From contig CAWJPY010000009.1 in NCBI GenBank assembly GCA_963844865.1, positions 62,001 through 126,000 on the forward strand: a DNA stretch of 64,000 bases. Direction: 5' to 3'. Below are positions 54,917 through 63,861 of this stretch, one piece after another; position 1 is the stretch's first letter; every line of letters starts with the position of its first letter. This DNA is from CAWJPY01 sp963844865 (lineage in GTDB: Bacteria; Acidobacteriota; Thermoanaerobaculia; Thermoanaerobaculales; Sulfomarinibacteraceae). A program made the position numbers and the translations under genes. The notes under the pieces were generated by a model. The model did no database searches and had not been told where the DNA came from. It saw only the letters and a list, made by a program, of their open reading frames with translations.

Positions 54917-55885
54917 ATGGCTGATGACGTGATGATGTGTGTGTTCGCTCACTCCGGCTTCGACCGGGTGGCGCAGGGAGTGGCCGGCGCCGGTCGCGCC
55001 CTGGCGGGCGAGCTCGGCGGGCGCCTCGATGCCGTCGTGGTCGGCCCGGCGGACGAGGCGGCGCTCGCCGCCCTCGCCGCGGTCGTCGATCGGGTCACGG
55101 TCGTGGACCATGCCCGCCTCGCCGCCTACGAGCCGGAGCTCTACCTCGCCGCCCTGGAGCAGGTGGCGAAGGACCGCCAGCCGGGGGCGGTGCTGCTCGG
55201 ATCGGACACGGCCAGCGTCGAGCTGACGGCGCGACTGGCCCACCGCCTCGGGGGCAGCCCGATGTCCGACGGGACCGCCGTCACGGCCGCGGACGGCAGG
55301 GTACGGGTCACCCGCTCGGCGTACGGCGGCAAGGCGGAGGCGGTGTTCGAGCTCCGGCGGTCTCCGGCCGTGGTGTGCTTGCGCGGCCGCGCCTTCGAGC
55401 CGGCCGCAGGGACCGGCGGCGAGGCGGCCGTCGAGCGGCTGGAAGCGGTCCTCCCCGAGGACGTGCCCACCCGCGTCGTGGCCCGCCACAAGGAGGCGGT
55501 GGAGGGCATCCCCCTGGAGGACGCCCAGGTGGTGGTCGGTGGCGGCCGCGGCCTCGGCGGAGCCGAACCCTTCGCCGAGCTGGCGGAGCTGGCCGAGGTG
55601 CTGCACGCTGCGGTGGGCGCCTCTCGGGCGGCCTGCGACGAGGGATGGGTGCCCCCGTCGTGGCAGATCGGCCAGACCGGCAAGAAGATCGCCCCCGAGC
55701 TCTACCTGGCGGTGGCGATCTCCGGTGCTGCCCAGCACCTCCTGGGTGTGTCGGATGCGAAACGGATGGCCGCCATCAACAACGATCCCGACGCCCCCAT
55801 CTTCCGCCACTGCAACTTCGCCATCGTGGAGGACTACCGCAAGGTCCTGCCGCCTCTCATCGCCAGGCTCCGCGAGCTGACGTGA
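54917..55885 (+). CDS. etfA: electron transfer flavoprotein alpha subunit
   Basis: A 322-residue FAD-binding EtfA. The C-terminal FAD domain shows VVGGGRGLGGAEPFAELAEL, GASRAACDEGWVPPSWQIGQ and GKKIAPELYLAVAISGAAQH, then INNDPDAPIFRHCNFAIVED. Partner of EtfB just upstream. Its TGA overlaps the ATG of the membrane oxidoreductase by one base (TGATG), so translation of the electron chain is coupled. Confidence 0.94.
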   Translation: MADDVMMCVFAHSGFDRVAQGVAGAGRALAGELGGRLDAVVVGPADEAALAALAAVVDRVTVVDHARLAAYEPELYLAALEQVAKDRQPGAVLLGSDTASVELTARLAHRLGGSPMSDGTAVTAADGRVRVTRSAYGGKAEAVFELRRSPAVVCLRGRAFEPAAGTGGEAAVERLEAVLPEDVPTRVVARHKEAVEGIPLEDAQVVVGGGRGLGGAEPFAELAELAEVLHAAVGASRAACDEGWVPPSWQIGQTGKKIAPELYLAVAISGAAQHLLGVSDAKRMAAINNDPDAPIFRHCNFAIVEDYRKVLPPLIARLRELT

Positions 55886-57933
55886 TGGACCGGGCGGAAG
55901 CGACCCGTCAGATCTGCTGGAACATCTCCCACGTCTGGTTGATGTACGTGCTCTTCGCGCCCACGGTCGTCATCGGGGGCTACGGGCTGTGGCGTCGGTT
56001 CCGCCTCTGGCGGGCCGGCCAGCCGGTGGTGCGCTTCGACCGGCCGCTGCAGCGCGTCGGCCTTCTCGCCCAGCACGGCCTGCTCCAGCTCCGCACCCTG
56101 CGCAAGGCCTACCCGGGGACCTTCCACCTGCTCGTCTACGGGGGGTTCATCGTGCTCACCATCGCCACCACCGTGGTGATGCTGGACTGGGACTTCGGGC
56201 TCCGGATCATGCACGGCCCGTTCTACCTCTGGTTCCAGTCCCTGATCGTGGACCTCCTGGGCGGTCTGCTCCTGGTCGGCGTCGGCCTGGCTGTGATCAG
56301 GCGCTGGGCGCAGCGGCCCCGTCACCTGGTGTACACCCGCGAGGCGAGCTGGCTGCTGGTCCTGATCGGCGTGATCGTCGTGACCGGCTTCCTGCTGGAG
56401 GGCTGGCGCATCGCGATCACCTCGGACCCGTGGGCGGCGTGGTCGCCCATCGGCGCGTTCACAGCCTCCATCTTCGACAGCGTGAACCTCGCCACCCTCC
56501 GCGCCGCGCACCTGTCCGTGTGGTGGTTCCACCTGGTGCTGGTGTTCGGCTTCCTGGCCTGGGCGCCCTACACCAAGCTGGCCCACGTCCTGACCGCGCC
56601 GCTGGCCATCTTCACCGCCAATCTGGACGGATACCAGCGCGGGCTCAAGCCCCTCGACTTCGAAGGGGAGGCGCCCCTGGGGGTCGCCTCTCTGGAGCGC
56701 TTCCACTGGCGGGACCTCCTGGATCTGGACGCGTGCACCGAGTGCGGCCGCTGCACCGCGGTCTGTCCGGCCAATGCCGTGGGCAAGGCCCTCTCCCCGC
56801 GGGACATCATCCTCGACCTGAGGCGGCTGGCCCACTCCAGAGGTGCGGACCTGCTGGCGGCACGTGGCCGCGAGGCGAGCGCGGAGGAGGAGCCCGCGAT
56901 CCCGGTGATCCGGGATGGCACCGCACTGAGGCCCGAGGCGCTGTGGGAGTGCACGACCTGCGCCGCGTGCCTGGAGGCGTGCCCGGTGTTCATCGAGCAG
57001 CTGCCCAAGATCCTGGACACCAGGCGTTTCCTGGTCATGGAGGAGGCGGAGTTCCCCCAGACCATGGCCGACGCCGTCACCTCCCTGGAGCAGCGGGGTC
57101 ATCCCTTCCCCGGCGCCCAGTTCTCACGGGTGGACTGGGCCGAGGGGCTCGACATCCCGATCCTGGGCGAGCTCGAGGACCCGGGCAGCATCGACGTCCT
57201 GCTCTGGGTCGGTTGCGCCAACGCATTGCTCGAGCGCAATCACGCCATCGTGCGCGCGGTGGCGACCCTGCTCTCGGACGCCGGCGTGTCTTTCGCCATC
57301 CTGGGGCGCGAGGAGCGTTGCACCGGGGACCCCGCACGACGCATCGGCAACGAGTTCCTGTTCCAACAGCTCGCCACCAAGAACATCCAGCTGTTGGAGC
57401 GGTACGGCGTGCGACGGATCCTGACCTGTTGCCCGCACTGCTACCACACCTTCGCCAACGACTACCCGGCCCTGGGCGGCGTCTACGAGGTCCACCACCA
57501 CGCCAGCTACCTGGCGCGCCTGGTGACCCTGGGCAGGTTGCGGCCGGAGCCCTCCGGGGAGGGCCCGGTCACCTACCACGACCCCTGCTACCTGGGCCGC
57601 TACAACGGGATCTTCGGGGCGCCCCGGGACGTGGTGCGCCGGGCCACGGGCGGCGCCGTGGTGGAGATGGCCGCACACCGCGGCAACGGCTTCTGCTGCG
57701 GCGGCGGCGGCGGCATGTCCTTCGCCGAGGAGCCGCCGAACCAGCGCGTCAACCGGGAGCGCGCACGGCAGGCGGCCGCCACCGGCGCCGAGGTGGTGGC
57801 GGTGGCCTGCCCGTTCTGTATGACCATGCTGTCCGACGGCGTCGGCGCCCTCGCCAGCGATGGCGGCATCGCGGTGCGGGACGTGGCCGAGCTCCTGCGC
57901 TCCGCGGTCCCGCCCATGGACACCACCCACTGA
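55885..57933 (+). CDS. membrane-bound Fe-S Etf:(methyl)menaquinone oxidoreductase (EMO-like)
   Basis: A 682-residue membrane oxidoreductase. The N-terminal third has about five hydrophobic spans of the NarI-like cytochrome-b type (WLMYVLFAPTVVIGGYGLWR, SWLLVLIGVIVVTGFLLEGW). Then two 4Fe-4S motifs follow: DLDACTECGRCTAVCPANAV and WECTTCAACLEACPVFIEQ. Two CCG-type (HdrB/D-like) domains end it: LTCCPHCYHTFANDYP and YHDPCYLGRYNGIFG ... GNGFCCGGGGGMSFAEE. This layout matches the proteins described as Etf-linked (methyl)menaquinone oxidoreductases in fatty-acid-oxidising anaerobes, placing electrons from acyl-CoA onto quinone. Directly coupled to etfA. Confidence 0.88.
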   Translation: MDRAEATRQICWNISHVWLMYVLFAPTVVIGGYGLWRRFRLWRAGQPVVRFDRPLQRVGLLAQHGLLQLRTLRKAYPGTFHLLVYGGFIVLTIATTVVMLDWDFGLRIMHGPFYLWFQSLIVDLLGGLLLVGVGLAVIRRWAQRPRHLVYTREASWLLVLIGVIVVTGFLLEGWRIAITSDPWAAWSPIGAFTASIFDSVNLATLRAAHLSVWWFHLVLVFGFLAWAPYTKLAHVLTAPLAIFTANLDGYQRGLKPLDFEGEAPLGVASLERFHWRDLLDLDACTECGRCTAVCPANAVGKALSPRDIILDLRRLAHSRGADLLAARGREASAEEEPAIPVIRDGTALRPEALWECTTCAACLEACPVFIEQLPKILDTRRFLVMEEAEFPQTMADAVTSLEQRGHPFPGAQFSRVDWAEGLDIPILGELEDPGSIDVLLWVGCANALLERNHAIVRAVATLLSDAGVSFAILGREERCTGDPARRIGNEFLFQQLATKNIQLLERYGVRRILTCCPHCYHTFANDYPALGGVYEVHHHASYLARLVTLGRLRPEPSGEGPVTYHDPCYLGRYNGIFGAPRDVVRRATGGAVVEMAAHRGNGFCCGGGGGMSFAEEPPNQRVNRERARQAAATGAEVVAVACPFCMTMLSDGVGALASDGGIAVRDVAELLRSAVPPMDTTH

Positions 57934-57942
57934 GGAGGACTG

Positions 57943-59100
57943 ATGGACCTGACACCGAGCCCACGGGAGGAAGCGTTCCGGGCCGAGCTCACGGCCTGGC
58001 TCGCCGATCATCTGCCTGCCCCGTTCACCGGTGACCCGCACGCCGAGAACCCCGACTACGTGGCCTACCTGCGGTCATGGCAGCGTGCTCTGGCGGAGGG
58101 AGGCTGGCTGGGAATCACCTGGCCTTCGGAGTACGGCGGACGCGGGCTTTCGCCGGTGGAGCAGGCCATCTTCCTGGAGGAGATGGCCCGCGCCAAGGCG
58201 CCTCCCGTCATCGGGCAGGTGGGCATCGCGCTCATCGGGCCGACCATCGCCATGCTCGGCACCCACGAGCAGAAGGACCGCTACCTGCGCAAGATGCTGC
58301 TCGGCGAGGAGGTCTGGGCCCAGGGGTTCTCCGAGCCCAACGCCGGCTCGGACCTCGGCTCCCTGGCGACCCGGGCGGTGCGCGACGGTGATGAGTTCGT
58401 GGTCAACGGCCAGAAGACGTGGACCAGCTACGCCCACGTGTCGGACTGGATCTTCCTGCTCGTGCGCACCGACCCGTCCGCGCCCAAGTACAAGGGCATC
58501 ACCTGCCTGCTGGTGGACATGAAGAGCCCCGGCGTGTCGGTGCGACCCCTGCGCATGATGAGCGGGGACGCGGCCTTCAACGAGGTTTTCTTCTCCGACG
58601 TGAGGGTGCCGGCGGCCAACGTGCTGGGTGAGGTCAACGGTGGTTGGAGCGTGGCCATCACGGCCCTCATGCACGAGCGCGCCAATCTCGGCGGTGCGGC
58701 GTGGATCATGCTCTCCGAGCTCATGGACGGCGTGGTCGCGGCCGCCCGCACCCAGGGACGTGCAGCCGATCCCCTCGTCCGCCAGAAGGTCGCCCAGTCG
58801 TTCCTGGACGTCGAGGTGTACCGCAGGACCGCCCAACGGGCCCTCAGCAAGGTGGGCAAGGGCGAGATGCCGGGGCCTGAGGGCTCGATCCTGAAGCTCT
58901 TCTGGTCGGATGCCAACCAGCGCCTCACCACCACGGCCGTCGAGGTGCTCGGTCCCTACGGCCAGCTCACCACCGGTGATGCGGGCGCCCTCTCGTACGC
59001 CTACCTGCGCTCCCGGGGGAACTCCATCGAGGCCGGGACGTCCGAGATCCTGCGCAACACCATCGCCCAGCGCGTGCTGGGCCTACCCAAGAGCTACTGA
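57943..59100 (+). CDS. acyl-CoA dehydrogenase
   Basis: A 385-residue flavoprotein. Features: ITWPSEYGGRGLSPVEQAIF, FSEPNAGSDLGSLATRAVRD, KTWTSYAHVSDWIFLLVRTD, MSGDAAFNEVFFSDVRVPAA, and the C-terminal SRGNSIEAGTSEILRNTIAQ. GAGGAGG precedes ATG 57943. It is followed 10 bases later by a second acyl-CoA dehydrogenase, an arrangement seen where two alpha/beta-type dehydrogenases form a heteromeric enzyme (for example side-chain degradation enzymes), which is an inference here. Confidence 0.92.
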   Translation: MDLTPSPREEAFRAELTAWLADHLPAPFTGDPHAENPDYVAYLRSWQRALAEGGWLGITWPSEYGGRGLSPVEQAIFLEEMARAKAPPVIGQVGIALIGPTIAMLGTHEQKDRYLRKMLLGEEVWAQGFSEPNAGSDLGSLATRAVRDGDEFVVNGQKTWTSYAHVSDWIFLLVRTDPSAPKYKGITCLLVDMKSPGVSVRPLRMMSGDAAFNEVFFSDVRVPAANVLGEVNGGWSVAITALMHERANLGGAAWIMLSELMDGVVAAARTQGRAADPLVRQKVAQSFLDVEVYRRTAQRALSKVGKGEMPGPEGSILKLFWSDANQRLTTTAVEVLGPYGQLTTGDAGALSYAYLRSRGNSIEAGTSEILRNTIAQRVLGLPKSY

Positions 59101-59109
59101 GGAGGCAGC

Positions 59110-60237
59110 ATGGACTTCGACCTTTCCAAACCGCAGAAGATGCTGCAGGCGTCGGTGCGCGACTTCCTGGCCCGGCACTGCCCCCTGGAGCGGGTGCGCG
59201 AGCTGATGGAGACGCCCACCGCCTTCGATGCCGAGCTGTGGGCCGGCCTCGCCGACCAGGGCTGGACGGGCCTGACGCTGCCGGAAGACGTGGAGGGCCT
59301 GGAGCTGGGCGCCGTGGAGCTGGCGGTGGTGGCCGAGGCCATGGGCGGCGCCTGCCTCCCCGGGCCGTTTCTCTCGACGCTGTGGGGCGCGGAGCTCATG
59401 GCGGCCTCGGGCAACGACGAGCTGGCCCGCGAGATCCTGCCTCGTGTGGTGGACGGCGAAACCAGGTTGACCGTGGCCATGTTGGAGGAGAGCGGGAGCT
59501 GGGAGCCCGCGGATGTGCGACTCCCCATCACCCAGGAGGGCGATGGCTGGAAGCTGACGGGGACCAAGCTGTTCGTGTCCGACGCCGAGACGGCGGACCC
59601 GATGCTCGTCGTGGGCCGGATCGGAGACGAGCTCGCGGTGGTGGCGGTGTCGGCCGCGGCCAACGGGGTGACCGTGGAGGCCATGCCGGCCATGGACGCC
59701 ACCCGGAAGCTCTATCGCGTGGCCTTCGACGGGGCGCCCGCCCATCACCTCGTGGCGCGGGGAGCGGCGGCTGAGCGCGCCCTCGGCCACGCTACCCGAC
59801 TCGCCAGCGTGGCGGTGTGCGGGGAGCTGGTGGGGACGATGCAGTGGATCATGGAGACCTCGGTGGAGTACGCCAAGACCAGGGAGCAGTTCGGCCGTCC
59901 CATCGGCTCGTTCCAGGCGGTGGCCCACATGTGCGCCAACATGCTCTTCTACCTCGAGAGTGCCCGTTCGGCGGCCTACTACGCCGCCTGGGCGGTGGCG
60001 GTGGACGACCCCGGCGCCGATGCGGCGGTGGCCGTGGCCAAGGCGTACTGCTCCGACGCCGGGCGCGAGGTCGCCAACCTGGGGGTGCAGACCCACGGCG
60101 GCATCGGCTTCACGTGGGAGCACGATCTGCAGCTCTTCTACAAACGCGCCAAGTCGGACGAGGTTCTCTTCGGCGACGCCACGTTGCATCGAGAGCGTCT
60201 GGCCGCTATGGTGATCGACGACGGTCTCACGGCGTGA
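59110..60237 (+). CDS. acyl-CoA dehydrogenase (partner-type, shorter)
   Basis: A 375-residue acyl-CoA-dehydrogenase-fold protein: GLTLPEDVEGLELGAVELAV, LEESGSWEPADVRLPITQEG, KLFVSDAETADPMLVVGRIG, REQFGRPIGSFQAVAHMCAN, and ANLGVQTHGGIGFTWEHDLQ with a Lys-rich tail. The catalytic Glu position is less clear than in the upstream gene, consistent with a heteromer partner. GAGGAGG precedes ATG 59110. Confidence 0.9.
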   Translation: MDFDLSKPQKMLQASVRDFLARHCPLERVRELMETPTAFDAELWAGLADQGWTGLTLPEDVEGLELGAVELAVVAEAMGGACLPGPFLSTLWGAELMAASGNDELAREILPRVVDGETRLTVAMLEESGSWEPADVRLPITQEGDGWKLTGTKLFVSDAETADPMLVVGRIGDELAVVAVSAAANGVTVEAMPAMDATRKLYRVAFDGAPAHHLVARGAAAERALGHATRLASVAVCGELVGTMQWIMETSVEYAKTREQFGRPIGSFQAVAHMCANMLFYLESARSAAYYAAWAVAVDDPGADAAVAVAKAYCSDAGREVANLGVQTHGGIGFTWEHDLQLFYKRAKSDEVLFGDATLHRERLAAMVIDDGLTA

Positions 60238-60346
60238 TGCAGGAGGGAAGAGGGCCGAGGGCTCTCGCGGCGCCCACGCCGGCGAAGGAACGGTGCTCTT
60301 CCCGTTGCCGCGTGGACGCCCGGGAGCGGGACCACGGGAGGTGACG

Positions 60347-61990
60347 ATGCGGGATCGCCCCTGGCTCCAACACTACGATCAGGCCGTTCCGACCACGATC
60401 CGCTACCCGCAGGTACCGGTGACCGATTTGCTGGACCTGCCGGCGCGGGTCTGCCCGGACAAGCCGGCGCTCGTGTTCTTCGGCCACAAGATGTCGTTCC
60501 TGGACCTGCGCCGGCAGGTGATGCGAATGGCCAACTCCCTGGCCGGGCTCGGCATCGGCAAGGGCGACCGGGTGGTCCTGCACCTGCCCAACTGCCCGCA
60601 GTACGTCATCGCGTACTACGCGACGCTGCTGAACGGCGCCATCGCGGTCAACGCCAACCCCCTGTACACATCCCACGAGCTGGCCTACCTGGCGGAGGAG
60701 ACCCGGCCCCGGGCCATGGTCACCTTCGACATGGTCCTGCCCAACGTCCACAAGCTGCTGGAGAAGGTCCAGATCGAGGACATCATCCTGACCGGGATCC
60801 TGGACTACGCCGGCGGCCAGCCACCCGACGACCTGCCCGTGGGATGGCACTCGTTCCGACCGTTGCTGGAGCGAGGGGCGGTGAAGCTCCCGCGGGTCCG
60901 GGTGACGCCGTCCGATCCGGCCCAGATCCAGTTCACGGGGGGCACCACCGGCGTGCCCAAGGGCGCGGTCCTGACCCACGCCAATCTGATCGCGGGCGCG
61001 TACGAGTGCGTGTACTGGGGAGCCAGCATCTTCAACCTGGTCCCTCCGGCAGAGCGCGTCACCATGGCCGTGCTGCCCTACTTCCACGCCTACGGCAACA
61101 TCGTGGTCCTCAACTCCTCCCTGCTCAACTGCGCCACCCAGATCGTGGTGCCGCGCTTCGAGCTCGAGGAGTTCATGGCCGTGCTCGAGCAGTACGACCG
61201 CATCACCTTCTTCCCCGGTGTGCCCACCCTCATCGGGGCGGTGGTGAGCCATCCCCGGGCGGCGGAGCTGGGCCTGGACCGCAAGCTGGGCCTCCTGAAC
61301 TCGGGCGCCGCTCCCATGCCGGTGGAGCTCATCGACCGGATCAAGGACCTCGGCATCGCCTACGGCGAGGGCTGGGGGATGTCCGAGTCCACCTCGTTGG
61401 GCTGCTCGAACCCCATCATGGGCGTGAAGAAGGCGGGCAGCATCGGCATCCCGTTCCCCGACGCCGACCTGCGGGTGGTGGACCTGGAGGGAGGCACCGA
61501 GGAGGTGCCGGTGGGCGAGCCCGGAGAGCTCGTCATGCGCGGCCCCCTCGTCATGCAGGGGTACTGGAACGCGCCCGACAAGACCGCGGAGCAGATCCGG
61601 GACGGCTGGCTCTTCACCGGCGACATCGCGATCCGCGACGAGGACTCCTACTTCTTCATCGTGGACCGCAAGAAGGACATGATCATCGCCGGCGGCTACA
61701 ACGTGTACCCGCGCGAGGTCGACGAGGTCCTCCACCAGCACCCAAAGGTCCAGATGGCGGTGGCGGTGGGTGTGCCCGACGCCTACCGCGGCGAGACGGT
61801 GAAGGCGTACGTGGTCCTCAAGGAGGGCGAGGACGCCACCGCCGAGGACATCATCGCCTTCTGCCGGGAGCGTCTCGCTCCATACAAGTCGCCCAAGCTG
61901 GTGGAGTTCCGCAGCGAGCTGCCCATGTCGGCCGTGGGCAAGGTTCTCCGACGCAAGCTGCGGGAAGAAGAAACGAAGAAGTCATCTTGA
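60347..61990 (+). CDS. AMP-dependent acyl-CoA synthetase (FadD-like)
   Basis: A 547-residue ligase activating acids to acyl-CoA through an acyl-adenylate. The adenylation core is IQFTGGTTGVPKGAVLTHAN; further motifs are LPYFHAYGNIVVLNSSLLNC, YGEGWGMSESTS, GWLFTGDIAIRDEDSYFFIV and the catalytic-Lys region MSAVGKVLRRKL. ATG 60347 has GGGAGG five bases upstream; a GTG two codons earlier is less likely. It would feed the beta-oxidation genes just upstream. Confidence 0.92.
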   Translation: MRDRPWLQHYDQAVPTTIRYPQVPVTDLLDLPARVCPDKPALVFFGHKMSFLDLRRQVMRMANSLAGLGIGKGDRVVLHLPNCPQYVIAYYATLLNGAIAVNANPLYTSHELAYLAEETRPRAMVTFDMVLPNVHKLLEKVQIEDIILTGILDYAGGQPPDDLPVGWHSFRPLLERGAVKLPRVRVTPSDPAQIQFTGGTTGVPKGAVLTHANLIAGAYECVYWGASIFNLVPPAERVTMAVLPYFHAYGNIVVLNSSLLNCATQIVVPRFELEEFMAVLEQYDRITFFPGVPTLIGAVVSHPRAAELGLDRKLGLLNSGAAPMPVELIDRIKDLGIAYGEGWGMSESTSLGCSNPIMGVKKAGSIGIPFPDADLRVVDLEGGTEEVPVGEPGELVMRGPLVMQGYWNAPDKTAEQIRDGWLFTGDIAIRDEDSYFFIVDRKKDMIIAGGYNVYPREVDEVLHQHPKVQMAVAVGVPDAYRGETVKAYVVLKEGEDATAEDIIAFCRERLAPYKSPKLVEFRSELPMSAVGKVLRRKLREEETKKSS

Positions 61991-62011
61991 ATTTTGAGTT
62001 CTCACGGATGA

Positions 62012-62051
62012 ATTGCCCCCACCCGCCCGGGACGTCGGGGTGGGGGGCAAT
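62012..62051 (+). terminator. hairpin downstream of the acyl-CoA ligase gene
   Basis: ATTGCCCCCACCC (62012-62024) pairs with GGGGTGGGGGGCAAT (62037-62051) with one bulged G, a very stable stem 20 bases after the ligase stop codon. No T-tract follows, so termination is uncertain. Confidence 0.5.
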
Positions 62052-62055
62052 GAGC

Positions 62056-62076
62056 AATCGAGAATCGAGAATCGAG
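62056..62076 (+). repeat. short tandem repeat (AATCGAG) x3
   Basis: Three exact 7-base units AATCGAG at 62056-62076, then AATTGA. It lies between the hairpin and the esterase start. Unit length equals the 7-base minisatellite at 43021. Confidence 0.8.
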
Positions 62077-62108
62077 AATTGAAACTGGGCGCGTGGGGGG
62101 GGTGTGTC

Positions 62109-63767
62109 GTGCGACGCAGCGTGCTGGGAGCGATCGGGGCGGTGGTCGCGTTGGTGGCGGTGGGTTGTCCGCGCGCACCCATGGAGAGGCCGATCCGCGT
62201 CGACGGCGGCCTGATCCGGGGCGAGCCGGCCGCGGAGGAAGGCGGGATCCACGCCTACAAGGGCGTGCCCTATGCGGCGCCGCCGGTGGAGGCGCTGCGC
62301 TGGCGGCCGCCGCAACCGGTCGCGCCGTGGGACGACGTCATCGAGTGCGCCGGCTTCTGCCCGGCATGCCCGCAGCCCCAGTGGCCGGCCGACACCCCTT
62401 ACGGCAGCACTCCCGCCGACCAGGACGAGAACTGCCTGTGCCTGAACATCTGGACGCCGGCGAAGACGCCTCGGGAAAGGCTGCCCGTCATGGTCTGGCT
62501 TCACGGCGGCGGTTTCCAGCGGGGAGCGGGCTCGCTGGAGATGTACGACGGCGCAGCGCTGGCGGCCAAGGGCGTCGTGGTGGTCACCCTCAACTACCGT
62601 CTCGGCGTGCTCGGCTTTCTCGCTCTGCCGTCACTCAGCGGCGAGTCGGACCACGGCTCGTCCGGCAACTACGGGATCCTGGACCAGGTGTTCGCCCTCG
62701 GCTGGGTCCGACGCAACATCGCCTCGTTCGGCGGCGACCCGGAGAGCGTCACGGTGTTCGGCGAGTCGGCCGGCGCCACCAGCGTTTCCTACCTGATGGC
62801 CAGCCCCCTGGCGGCGGGGCTGTTCGAGCGCGCCGTCGGCGAGAGCGGGGGAGGGTTCGCGCCCATGCGGGCGCTGGCCGGCGGGAAGAGCTCTGCGGAG
62901 GCCAAGGGCGAGGCCTACGCCGCCAGCCTCGGTATCCCGGCGGGAGAGGACATCGCCGCGGTCCTGCGTCGGCTGTCCTCGCGGCAGCTGGTGGCGGCGG
63001 CCGAGGCCCCCGGGCAGCCCGGCGAGCTCGCTTTCCGTTTCTTTCCCAACGTCGACGGCTGGGTGTTCGAGCGGCAGGTGGCCGCCGTCTTCGCCGCCGG
63101 CGAGCAGCAGGCGGTGCCGGTGATCGTCGGTTCCAACGCCGACGAGGGCACCGTGGTCACGCCCCCCGCCGCCGCGCCGGGCTCGGTGGCGGCGTATGAG
63201 CGCATGGCCGAGGAGCGCTTCGGCGACCTGGCCCCGGAGTTCCTCTCCCTCTACCCCGCGACCAACCCGGAGGAGGTGCGCACCGCGTTCCGCCAGGCCG
63301 AGGGAGACCGTCTCATCACCTGGAAGGTCCGGGCCTGGGCGCGGGACATGTCCCGGCTGTCGGCGCCCGTCTACCGCTACCTCTTCGACCACGCCCCGCC
63401 GACCGCGGCGGGCAGGGAGTACGGCGCCTACCACGGGGCGGAGATCCCCTACGTCTTCGACAACCTGGCGGTGCTCGGAGACCACGTCGATGAGGCCGAT
63501 CGGGAGCTCGCCCGCCTCATGTCCTCCTACTGGGTGAACCTGGTCCGCTCGGGGGACCCCAACGGCGAGGGCCTGCCGGTGTGGCCACCCTATGAGGACA
63601 CCACCGCCAGGACGCTCCGACTGGACATCCCGGTCCGTGTCGAGGAGGGGGTGCGGGCCGCGGCGTCCGATTTCTGGGAGCGAGTTGCAGCCCGCTCGGG
63701 GGGCGCCGGGGGCGTCGGCGGTGGTGCGGTCTCGAGCGGCCACCCCGAGACCGTGTCCGGAAATTGA
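62109..63767 (+). CDS. type-B carboxylesterase, predicted lipoprotein
   Basis: A 552-residue alpha/beta-hydrolase of the carboxylesterase/lipase family. Start GTG 62109 gives MRRSVLGAIGAVVALVAVGC, a lipobox-like end, so the protein is probably a lipid-anchored exported esterase. Catalytic Ser is in VTVFGESAGATSVSYLM, the acidic residue in VIVGSNADEGTVVTPP and His in YGAYHGAEIPYVFDN; the oxyanion region is VMVWLHGGGFQRGAGSLEMY. It follows the ligase gene after about 120 bases with repeat and hairpin between. Confidence 0.9.
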   Translation: MRRSVLGAIGAVVALVAVGCPRAPMERPIRVDGGLIRGEPAAEEGGIHAYKGVPYAAPPVEALRWRPPQPVAPWDDVIECAGFCPACPQPQWPADTPYGSTPADQDENCLCLNIWTPAKTPRERLPVMVWLHGGGFQRGAGSLEMYDGAALAAKGVVVVTLNYRLGVLGFLALPSLSGESDHGSSGNYGILDQVFALGWVRRNIASFGGDPESVTVFGESAGATSVSYLMASPLAAGLFERAVGESGGGFAPMRALAGGKSSAEAKGEAYAASLGIPAGEDIAAVLRRLSSRQLVAAAEAPGQPGELAFRFFPNVDGWVFERQVAAVFAAGEQQAVPVIVGSNADEGTVVTPPAAAPGSVAAYERMAEERFGDLAPEFLSLYPATNPEEVRTAFRQAEGDRLITWKVRAWARDMSRLSAPVYRYLFDHAPPTAAGREYGAYHGAEIPYVFDNLAVLGDHVDEADRELARLMSSYWVNLVRSGDPNGEGLPVWPPYEDTTARTLRLDIPVRVEEGVRAAASDFWERVAARSGGAGGVGGGAVSSGHPETVSGN

Positions 63768-63861
63768 AGGTCCCGGCTCGAGGCTTACCACTCTCGGGGC
63801 GGGCGTCGGAGGGCATCCGGATCCGGGCCTCGAGCACGACCCACCACAGCGCGGGGGCAGC

